Assembly: GCF_007830445.1 (NCBI RefSeq)
Contig: NZ_VLKR01000018.1
Span: 1 to 64,000 of the forward strand
Source of the DNA: Sphingobacterium siyangense
GTDB lineage: Bacteria; Bacteroidota; Bacteroidia; Sphingobacteriales; Sphingobacteriaceae
Direction of reading: 5' to 3'
Length of the DNA stretch: 64,000 nt
This document shows, in pieces, positions 51,381 to 58,634 of the stretch; positions within the stretch are counted from its first letter, which is position 1, and every line of letters begins with the position of its first letter. Made by a program: the position numbers and the translations under genes. Below the pieces are notes generated by a model, which was not told the origin of the DNA, searched no databases, and saw only the letters and a program-made list of their open reading frames with translations.

Positions 51381-53775
51381 TTTCTGGATTAGCTTCATGC
51401 ATAATTGCATACACTGTCTCGACAACATCGTCAGAAGATGGCTTCGAGAAATAATCCCCGTCGGAACCATATGGTGGGCGATGTGCTTTTGCAGTCAGTG
51501 TTCTCGGCTGACTATCCAATAGATAGTAGCCATTTTGTTTCTCTAAGATCTCTTGTAAGATGAAAGCTGAAGCCCCACCAGGTACATCCTCATCTACAAT
51601 AAGTAGTTTATTTGTTTTCTTCAGCGATTCGGCGCAAAGTTTTCCTTTGTCAAAAGGCTGCAATGTCTGTGCATCAATAATTTCGATGAATATCCCCAAG
51701 CGCTCCAGTTCCACAGCCGCTTCTTCAACAACACGTAACGTTGAACCATAGGATACTACAGTAATATCGCTTCCCTCTTTAACACATTCGGCATAACCGA
51801 TTGGTACCGTAAATTCACCGACGTTTTCTGGTAGACGCTCTTTTAGACGATACCCATTCAGACATTCGACAACAATAGCCGGTTCGTCAGAGCGGAACAA
51901 CGTATTATACATGCCTGCTGCCTGTGTCATATTACGCGGCACACATACATGCAAACCTCTCAAGGATCCTAAAATTACCGACATAGGTGAGCCCGAATGC
52001 CATATACCTTCCAATCGATGGCCACGTGTACGAATAATTAATGGTGCTTTCTGACCAGCAAAGGTGCGGTAACTTAAACTTGCCAAATCATCACTTGCTA
52101 CCGTAATTCCATAGATTAGGTAATCCAGGTATTGGATCTCAGCAATTGGACGAAGTCCACGGATTGCCAAACCCAATCCTTTTCCTATAATTGAATTCTC
52201 CCGAATACCGGTATCAAACACGCGATGCACACCAAGCTTTTCTTGTAAACCTGCAAAACCTTGATTCACATCTCCAATCTTACCGACATCCTCTCCAAAT
52301 GCTAATAGTCTTTCGTCACGTCTAAAGTTCTCTTCAAAACATAGATTCAAAACCTCACGTCCATCGACCACTTTAGCTTCTTCACTATAGACTGCAGGTA
52401 CGACCGTCACATGAGCAGGTGAATCTACACCATCTGTAAATAATTTCGAATTATAACGTTTCTCATTCAGTTCCTGCTTCTCTTTATACCAATTTAACAA
52501 TTGCTGGCGCCCATCACTATGCTGACCTTTAAGCTCGTGCAATACCTTGCGAACCTGGCCGTAAACCTCTTTCAAAGAAGGCTCAACCATCGATTGTAAT
52601 TTCTTTGACGCAAAATCAGCCCGCTCATTTGGAATACCCTGAAGTAAATCAATGGCTTCCCTAGCTTCAATACTCAACGTTTTAATATAATCGGCCCAAG
52701 CCCGTTTTTGTTCTTGACGAACATGGTCTTTGGCATGTTGATCCAATTGATCCAATTCCTCTATGGTAGCAATACCAGAACTTAAGATCCATTCTTTCAT
52801 TTTCGCTAGACAATCGAAGTCAGTTTCCCATTGTAATCTATCTTGCGATTTATACCGTTCGTGTGAACCTGAAGAAGAATGTCCTTGAGGCTGCGTCAAT
52901 TCGGTCACATGAATCAAACATGGAATATGTTTCTCGCGCGCAATATGGGCAGCCTGTTCGTACGTTTCACATAAACCCGCATAATCCCATCCTCTCACTT
53001 TGAATATCTCAATTCCGTTTGTCAGTTCTTCCTTCTGAAAACCTTTGAGGACTTCTGAGATATCTCCCTTTGTTGTCTGAATTTCATTGGGCACAGATAT
53101 CCCATATCCATCATCCCAAATAGAAATCACTGTTGGAATCTGGTGAACACCTACGGCATTAATAACTTCAAAAAATACACCTTCAGAAGTCGCTGCATTT
53201 CCGATAGTGCAGAATGCAACTTCATTTCCTCTATTTGAAAAATAAGATAGGTAGTCTAAATTTCTATTCTGCTTATACAACTTAGAAGCCAAGCCCAAGC
53301 CCAGCAATCTTGCCATCTGACCACCGGTGGTCGAAATATCTGAAAACGAGTTTTTCTGAACCATTTGATCCAACCAGTTCCCTTGGTCGTCCACAACACG
53401 AGTCGAAAAATGGCAGTTCATTTGCCTTCCTGCAGAAGAAGGATCTGCCTCGACATCGGGATGGGCATATAATTGAGAGAAAAAATGGTAGACATCACTG
53501 ATGCCAGAAGCAAATATAAATGTTTGGTCACGGTAATATCCCGACCGCCAGTCCCCATTTCTGAAAACTTTAGCCATCGCGATTTGTGCCAATTCTTTTC
53601 CATCGCCAAAAATACCAAACTTAGCCTTACCTGTAAGCACTTCTTTACGTCCCAATAAACTCACGTAACGACTTTCTAAGGCAGTTCGATAATCATTCAC
53701 AATAATCTTTTTGAACTCGTCAAAGCTCAAAGTGGAAATAGATTCATTGTTTTGGTCAAATGCAGTATCAAACAT
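51361..53775 (-). CDS. Fused 2-oxoacid dehydrogenase E1 (alpha and beta subunits)
   Basis: An 804-residue thiamine-diphosphate enzyme in which the E1-alpha and E1-beta chains are joined. Residues about 30-400 are alpha-like, with HFSTRVVDDQGNW, SDISTTGGQMARLLGLGLA and the cofactor region IGNAATSEGVFFEVINAVG, where the usual GDG reads GNA. Residues about 460-800 are beta-like, with FGEDVGKIGDVNQGFAGL and ending in a transketolase C domain. Branched-chain 2-oxoacid dehydrogenase is the nearest family. No E2 or E3 gene is nearby, so the complex must be completed elsewhere. It is transcribed alone. Confidence 0.88.
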   Translation of the reverse strand: MFDTAFDQNNESISTLSFDEFKKIIVNDYRTALESRYVSLLGRKEVLTGKAKFGIFGDGKELAQIAMAKVFRNGDWRSGYYRDQTFIFASGISDVYHFFSQLYAHPDVEADPSSAGRQMNCHFSTRVVDDQGNWLDQMVQKNSFSDISTTGGQMARLLGLGLASKLYKQNRNLDYLSYFSNRGNEVAFCTIGNAATSEGVFFEVINAVGVHQIPTVISIWDDGYGISVPNEIQTTKGDISEVLKGFQKEELTNGIEIFKVRGWDYAGLCETYEQAAHIAREKHIPCLIHVTELTQPQGHSSSGSHERYKSQDRLQWETDFDCLAKMKEWILSSGIATIEELDQLDQHAKDHVRQEQKRAWADYIKTLSIEAREAIDLLQGIPNERADFASKKLQSMVEPSLKEVYGQVRKVLHELKGQHSDGRQQLLNWYKEKQELNEKRYNSKLFTDGVDSPAHVTVVPAVYSEEAKVVDGREVLNLCFEENFRRDERLLAFGEDVGKIGDVNQGFAGLQEKLGVHRVFDTGIRENSIIGKGLGLAIRGLRPIAEIQYLDYLIYGITVASDDLASLSYRTFAGQKAPLIIRTRGHRLEGIWHSGSPMSVILGSLRGLHVCVPRNMTQAAGMYNTLFRSDEPAIVVECLNGYRLKERLPENVGEFTVPIGYAECVKEGSDITVVSYGSTLRVVEEAAVELERLGIFIEIIDAQTLQPFDKGKLCAESLKKTNKLLIVDEDVPGGASAFILQEILEKQNGYYLLDSQPRTLTAKAHRPPYGSDGDYFSKPSSDDVVETVYAIMHEANPEKYPSMF

Positions 53776-54002
53776 ATTCTTTTTTGTTTCAACAAATTTA
53801 ACAAAAATATTATTCTATATAATTGGTGTTTATCAAATAAATTGATAATCAATAACTCAGATTTGAAATAGAATATTCTAATTTCTCAAATTAGTACTTT
53901 TTGACAAAAAATCCTAATTTTTACAGATTTTTAATTCCTATAAGCAGGCAAAAACACCATTGTCCTTTTAAATTTTTATTTTTGGGTTTTACATTCATTA
54001 TT

Positions 54003-55193
54003 TTGAATTTTTCAGCACTTAAACTCGATAAAATCCTTGTCGCTAATCTTGAAAAACAAAAGCTTTCTTCGCTTACACCTATTCAAGAAATAGCTATCCC
54101 TGCCATTTTGGATGGTAGAGACTGTTTGGCGATTGCCCCAACCGGCACGGGTAAAACGGAGGCTTTCGCCATCCCTATTATTCAGCGCTTACGAACCAAG
54201 ATTACCGCAGACCACTTATCGGTCCTTATACTCCTTCCTACACGGGAACTCTGTATACAGACCAAACAGCGCATATCAGGCCTTATCGATGGTATGGATT
54301 TGACTATCGCTAGTTTCTATGGTGGGGGAACTTATGAAAGTCAACTTGAAGTTTATCCGAAAGCCCAGATGATCCTCGCTACTCCAGGACGCTTGTTGGA
54401 TTTTATTGAACAAGGTATTATCGATCTAAAAACGATAGATACATTGGTGATCGACGAATTCGATCAATTGTTGGATCTCGGTTTCACGAAAGAACTCAAT
54501 AAAATTATCGGCACATTGCCCGCTGAGAGACAAACCATTTTCAGTTCGGCAACGAAAACCCTTGAAATCGAAAAAATTGTTCGAAAGAGATTAAGTAACC
54601 CTGTCGAGATCAACCTAGAAGCAAAGACCAAAAAAGGCCAAATAGAAGAATCTGTACTCTATGTCGATAAAAATGATAAAAAGAATCTTCTCCGTTATCT
54701 CCTTGAGAACCGTGTCTCGTGGCAGGTAATTGTTTTCACGCGAACAGTTCATGCAGTAGAACGGATCGCAACAGATCTAGATCGACACGGCATTTCTTGC
54801 TCGGCATTATATGGCGATAAATCACAGCAAAAACGAGAAGAGATTATTGATAAGTTCAGACAAAAAGAGATACGTGTATTAATTGCGACGGACCTCTTGG
54901 CTCGAGGTGTAGATTTTCCAGACCTAGAGGCTATCATAAACTACGAGATTCCGGATAGCCCTGAGCTCTATACGCATCGAATTGGGCGAACAGGCCGTTC
55001 GGAAGCGACGGGAAAGGCGTTTACCTTTTGCGATGCAGAGGACAATGAAAAGTGGATAAAATTACAGTTATCCTTAAAACGGCAAATTAAAATTGATGAT
55101 CAACATCCTTATTTATTGAGCTGGGAGAAAATGCTTTCCAGTAGCCAAAACAATCAACGAAAAGGTGCCTCGAAATCTAGAAAACGTCGTTAA
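54003..55193 (+). CDS. DEAD-box RNA helicase
   Basis: A 396-residue RNA helicase. The Q motif region LSSLTPIQEIAIPAIL, Walker A APTGTGKTEAF (near residue 45), the DEFD box in VIDEFDQLLDLGF (a variant of DEAD), SAT (FSSATKTLE), and the C-lobe VFTRTVHAVERI and HRIGRTGRSEATGKAF are all present. The frame opens at a TTG at 53901, but the TTG at 54003 gives the expected N terminus (NFSALKLDK); there is no nearby ATG, so the start is uncertain. The basic tail QNNQRKGASKSRKRR suits RNA binding. It is likely involved in ribosome assembly or RNA turnover. Confidence 0.9.
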   Translation: MNFSALKLDKILVANLEKQKLSSLTPIQEIAIPAILDGRDCLAIAPTGTGKTEAFAIPIIQRLRTKITADHLSVLILLPTRELCIQTKQRISGLIDGMDLTIASFYGGGTYESQLEVYPKAQMILATPGRLLDFIEQGIIDLKTIDTLVIDEFDQLLDLGFTKELNKIIGTLPAERQTIFSSATKTLEIEKIVRKRLSNPVEINLEAKTKKGQIEESVLYVDKNDKKNLLRYLLENRVSWQVIVFTRTVHAVERIATDLDRHGISCSALYGDKSQQKREEIIDKFRQKEIRVLIATDLLARGVDFPDLEAIINYEIPDSPELYTHRIGRTGRSEATGKAFTFCDAEDNEKWIKLQLSLKRQIKIDDQHPYLLSWEKMLSSSQNNQRKGASKSRKRR

Positions 55194-55245
55194 TTAATAA
55201 ATATTCTTTTACTTTTACCAGCAAATCAAAAAATCACAATCCGAG

Positions 55246-55992
55246 ATGAATACAATACATTTATTTGACGATAGCAACAATGCGAATGATAATCGATTGG
55301 GAGACCTTGAAAAAACGATTATAATAAATAGCCTGATGGAAGTTCCCTTTGAAGAGCGGAATGAAGAGTGGCGTGATATATTTCTGGCTAATATTGCTGA
55401 ATGTACCTTAAAATTAGCAGAAACAGAAGTGGTTGTTGGGCCTGACGGATTTCCCTATTTTCAACTTGAAAGTGTTCCGAAGGATCAGAACTTTCAGGCT
55501 TTTGTCATTAAAAATCGGCTAAAGGATTTCGTGTTGCCAAAAGGTTTTGGTATTGCTATCAATACACAAAATGAAAACCCAGATTGGGTATTCACCTATG
55601 GCGACTTAGTTAACTACTTTTTAAACGGAGAGTTTTATACAGATGATAGTGTTTTCTCTAAGAAAAATGAACAGACGATTATCGGCAAAGATGAAGAAAT
55701 ATTAGTGGGGCAACCTGCCGAGACAATTCTTCCACAGGCTGTCCGCACCCAATTACGTGAATTTTTGGATTATTATGGCGTAAAGAACACAAAGGTTATG
55801 CTCCTAGCCCGTAATTATAAAGATGAAGAAAATGCTTCACAAGATTTGGCATTCAATATCGTTGCAAATCAATTCAGGACTGAAAAAGAATTTACCAATA
55901 TCATGGAAGCAATAGGCTGGTTTCTTCCCAGACATTATTCCTATATCGGATTGGATGAATTTGCAGTAGACAATGGTTTTATGCCACTGTAA
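55246..55992 (+). CDS. Hypothetical protein, unknown function
   Basis: A 248-residue acidic, soluble protein with no signal peptide or membrane segment. I recognise no domain. Conserved-looking features are the opening LFDDSNNANDNRLGDLEK and the alternating strands near DFVLPKGFGIAINTQNENPDWVFTYGD. It starts 52 bp downstream of the DEAD-box helicase gene and ends about 38 bp before the Nudix gene, all on the same strand, so it may be cotranscribed with them. A cytosolic role is likely; nothing further can be said. Confidence 0.75.
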   Translation: MNTIHLFDDSNNANDNRLGDLEKTIIINSLMEVPFEERNEEWRDIFLANIAECTLKLAETEVVVGPDGFPYFQLESVPKDQNFQAFVIKNRLKDFVLPKGFGIAINTQNENPDWVFTYGDLVNYFLNGEFYTDDSVFSKKNEQTIIGKDEEILVGQPAETILPQAVRTQLREFLDYYGVKNTKVMLLARNYKDEENASQDLAFNIVANQFRTEKEFTNIMEAIGWFLPRHYSYIGLDEFAVDNGFMPL

Positions 55993-56030
55993 AAAAACAG
56001 AAACTAAATATATACAAACATAATTAACCC

Positions 56031-56486
56031 ATGTTTCCATTTAACGTAAGAGTGTACGGAATATTGATCAATGAAAATCAAGAGGTATTGATCAGCGACG
56101 AAAGAACGGAAAATGTTTCATTTACCAAATTCCCTGGTGGGGGCTTAGAATACGGGGAAGGCTTATTGGATGCTTTGATCCGGGAGTATCAGGAAGAATG
56201 TGACTTTGACATTGCTGTGGTTAAACATATTTATACCACAGACTTTTATGAGAAATCAAGCTTTAACGATAGCCAAATCATATCGATTTACTATCAGGTA
56301 AAGAATACCTCAGCTATTCAGATCAGAACGACTACCAAAGCTTTTGATTTCGATCCTGATCAGAGACCTGAAGATAATAAGCTCCAATCTTTTCGATGGG
56401 TACCAATTGAATCGGTTTTAACGGCAGATTTGACCTTCAAAACAGATCAAATCGCCTGGGAAGAATTCTTAAAAACAGTCAAATAA
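56031..56486 (+). CDS. Nudix hydrolase
   Basis: A 151-residue Nudix family enzyme that hydrolyses nucleoside diphosphate derivatives with Mg2+. The Nudix box is intact in the region GGGLEYGEGLLDALIREYQEEC near residues 36-57: G-x5-E-x7-R-E-x2-E-E. The remaining sequence does not reveal the substrate; housecleaning of oxidised nucleotides or ADP-ribose derivatives are common roles. It follows the uncharacterised 248-residue gene by 38 bp and precedes the small-membrane-protein promoter. Confidence 0.9.
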   Translation: MFPFNVRVYGILINENQEVLISDERTENVSFTKFPGGGLEYGEGLLDALIREYQEECDFDIAVVKHIYTTDFYEKSSFNDSQIISIYYQVKNTSAIQIRTTTKAFDFDPDQRPEDNKLQSFRWVPIESVLTADLTFKTDQIAWEEFLKTVK

Positions 56487-56515
56487 TAATAATTTTTCAA
56501 TTTTCATCATTTTTA

Positions 56516-56546
56516 TTTGTATTTAAAAAATAAAGACATATCTTTA
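56516..56546 (+). promoter_or_regulatory. Promoter of the 47-residue membrane protein gene
   Basis: TTTG (56516-56519), a 19-nt spacer and TATCTTTA (56539-56546) match the Bacteroidota promoter except for the last base of the -7 box. Predicted initiation is within a few bases of the ATG at 56556, so the mRNA would be nearly leaderless. Confidence 0.6.
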
Positions 56547-56555
56547 CGTAAACCA

Positions 56556-56699
56556 ATGGAAATACTTGATTTTTTTAAAGTATTGACCTTAATAATTACA
56601 TTTTATTATTTATTTGACATCTCGCATGTGACGAGGAATAAAAGTAGAGAAGCGTGGGATGGATACATACATTGGTTTATTGAATTTGTAAATTCCTAG
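56556..56699 (+). CDS. Small single-pass membrane protein, 47 residues
   Basis: An ATG-started frame of 47 residues: MEILDFFKVLTLIITFYYLFDI gives one predicted membrane helix (about 6-21), followed by a polar C terminus (HVTRNKSREAWDGYIHW). It has its own promoter-like sequence (TTTG-N19-TATCTTTA) a few bases upstream and a hairpin terminator (56735-56755) after its stop, so it is a complete small transcription unit rather than a random frame. The function is unknown; single-helix proteins of this size often act as toxins, membrane regulators or subunits. An RNA function for the same unit cannot be excluded. Confidence 0.55.
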   Translation: MEILDFFKVLTLIITFYYLFDISHVTRNKSREAWDGYIHWFIEFVNS

Positions 56700-56734
56700 T
56701 CCTATAGGTTTTTTAATAGTTAGTGTGATTTTAT

Positions 56735-56762
56735 GGCGATACTCCCCGTATCGCCTTATTTA
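56735..56762. terminator. Terminator after the small membrane protein gene
   Basis: GGCGATAC (56735-56742), loop TCCCC and GTATCGCC (56748-56755), followed by TTATTTATTT. It lies between convergent genes and may also serve the leftward methyltransferase gene. Confidence 0.8.
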
Positions 56763-56784
56763 TTTGACACTCGTTTTCCAGCCC

Positions 56785-57498
56785 CTATTTGAATCCCATA
56801 TAAGAAGCAAAACAAAGATTTTTGTGTAGAACATCAACATTTTTAAAGCCAACTTGTGTCAATAAGTTTAGTTGATAGATCAGCGATCTTGGTGTATCCT
56901 CGTGTTCGATATAGTCAAAAACATGATCACGATACTGCTCATCCTTAAGGTTAGTTAAGTATTCACCATATTTTTCCCTGTAAATTAATTTTTGAAGCTG
57001 TTCATTATTTTGCTCAATCAAATCAAAAATCCACAGACTTCCTCCGGTTCTTAATAAGCGGAACAGCTTGCTAAACGCATTTTCCCAATCTTTATCATCT
57101 CGAAGATGATGTAAAACAGATGTTGCGATAATGACATCAAATTTGTTTTCCTCTAAAGCTGCGGCACGAAAGTCGCCTTTAATCAACTGAATTTCTCCCT
57201 TGGTTAATTTTCCAACGCGTTCCCTTGCTCTATTTAACATTGGCTGGCTCAGGTCCAACAGACTAACATTTGGATTAGACTCCAATTTTTGCAATAGTTT
57301 TACGTCGTAATTGCCAGCTCCGCATCCAATGTCCAATATATTTTGAGCGTTTGGATAAAGACTGACAATGGCATCCGTAATAAGCTCCATGTTCCATACC
57401 GCATCCAATGTGGTTGCTTGACCTGTTTCTAAATTTGAGAACCGCTCGACATCGTTGTCAAACCGTGTTTCAATCTCTTGTAGCGTCGCTTTGTTCAT
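56785..57498 (-). CDS. Class I SAM-dependent methyltransferase
   Basis: A 237-residue methyltransferase with motif I ILDIGCGAGNYDVKLLQK (near 54-71), motif II VSLLDLSQPMLNRARERVG, and motif IV DVIIATSVLHHLRDD. The pattern fits small-molecule methyltransferases of the type-11/12 group; the substrate is unknown. It is transcribed alone leftward, with a possible minus-strand -7 box (TACCTTTA) near 57600, and is divergent from the LysR regulator gene that begins 171 bp to the right. Such divergence makes regulation by that LysR protein plausible but unproven. Confidence 0.88.
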   Translation of the reverse strand: MNKATLQEIETRFDNDVERFSNLETGQATTLDAVWNMELITDAIVSLYPNAQNILDIGCGAGNYDVKLLQKLESNPNVSLLDLSQPMLNRARERVGKLTKGEIQLIKGDFRAAALEENKFDVIIATSVLHHLRDDKDWENAFSKLFRLLRTGGSLWIFDLIEQNNEQLQKLIYREKYGEYLTNLKDEQYRDHVFDYIEHEDTPRSLIYQLNLLTQVGFKNVDVLHKNLCFASYMGFK

Positions 57499-57669
57499 CT
57501 GTAAATTGTTTATTCTCTAAAGTTCAGATAGATTCCCCCGCACAGCAGTATCTTAAACTGTCTGATCGGCGGTATTTCATCCATTAATTTTTAATAATTT
57601 AAAGGTAGGACTAACTGGAATTCATTAAAAATATTTATTTTGTCATCAATTCATACCAAAAAAGTATCG

Positions 57670-58551
57670 ATGGAAATCCGACATCTCATTTATTTCAAAA
57701 CAGTAGCCGAAGAGCTTCATTTTGGCCGAGCAGCAGAACGCTTATTTATGTCCCAGCCCCCATTAAGCCGGCAGATTAAAGATCTAGAAGACGAATTAGG
57801 TGTTATTCTTTTCTTCCGAACCAACAAACGCGTCGAGCTAACGGAAGCAGGTAAATACTTTTTGGAGGAGGTTGTGGAGATCCTACAAAATATCGAACAC
57901 AGCAAAACGATCACCAAACAGATCCACAACAATATCTCAGGAGAATTCAAACTGGGCTATATTAGTTCGACACCTAAGAAAATGCTTGCTACGGTATTAA
58001 AGCAAATTCAATTGAAATTTCCATACTTAAGAGTTAGTCTTTTCGAAACATCGACGCAGAAACAAAAATTAGCACTCGAAAACGGAAAATTGGATCTGGG
58101 TATTATGCGTGCTCCAATTTATTCAAGTGAATTGCTTACCACTCCCCTTTTCGAAGACCCTATGGTTATTGTAGGTCATTCACAGGTGAAATTTAATGCG
58201 ATCAACTTTTTTAATGAAAGTTTCATTTCTTTCAATCAGAAATACGCATCGGAATATCACCGACTTGTTATTAATACCTGTAACCGCATGGGATTCGAAC
58301 CCAAAATTGTACATCAGAGCAATTCGATGTCTTCCATCCTTGAGTTGGTGTCACAAGGCTTGGGCATGGCAGTCGTCCCTGCGTCCACTATCAAACAATA
58401 CCCGCATTTAAACCTAAAAATCATGAAGCTTGAGGATATGGATAGCAAAACAGAAGTGATCCTGGTCTCTAATATAAAAAGTAAAAACAGTGCATTAGGC
58501 GAATTTATAGCCTGTATCCAGAAAGAGTATCTTGATTTTAATGCGTCCTAA
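57670..58551 (+). CDS. LysR family transcriptional regulator
   Basis: A 293-residue regulator. The N-terminal winged helix-turn-helix reads RHLIYFKTVAEELHFGRAAERLFMSQPPLSRQIKDLE, followed by the linker helix and a periplasmic-binding-protein-like effector domain (about 90-290). The open frame starts ten codons earlier at a TTG; the ATG at 57670 gives the family's standard N terminus MEIRHLIYF, so I use it. It is divergent from a methyltransferase gene and ends before a strong terminator. LysR proteins commonly control the adjacent divergent gene; the effector is unknown. Confidence 0.92.
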   Translation: MEIRHLIYFKTVAEELHFGRAAERLFMSQPPLSRQIKDLEDELGVILFFRTNKRVELTEAGKYFLEEVVEILQNIEHSKTITKQIHNNISGEFKLGYISSTPKKMLATVLKQIQLKFPYLRVSLFETSTQKQKLALENGKLDLGIMRAPIYSSELLTTPLFEDPMVIVGHSQVKFNAINFFNESFISFNQKYASEYHRLVINTCNRMGFEPKIVHQSNSMSSILELVSQGLGMAVVPASTIKQYPHLNLKIMKLEDMDSKTEVILVSNIKSKNSALGEFIACIQKEYLDFNAS

Positions 58552-58577
58552 AGTGGCATCGATTGAAATTCCAGTAT

Positions 58578-58616
58578 AAAAAAACGGAGTCAGCATGTTG
58601 CTGACTCCGTTTTTTT
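58578..58616. terminator. Bidirectional terminator between LysR and receptor genes
   Basis: AAAAAAACGGAGTCAGCA (58578-58595) and its exact complement ending in TTTTTTT (58599-58616) form an 18-bp stem between convergent genes. Confidence 0.92.
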
Positions 58617-58634
58617 ATGGGTTGAAGAGCGATA

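Noticed and set aside
57670..58551. LysR/methyltransferase pair considered as a biosynthetic cluster
   Set aside because: No other pathway gene is present; only the divergent layout supports a link.
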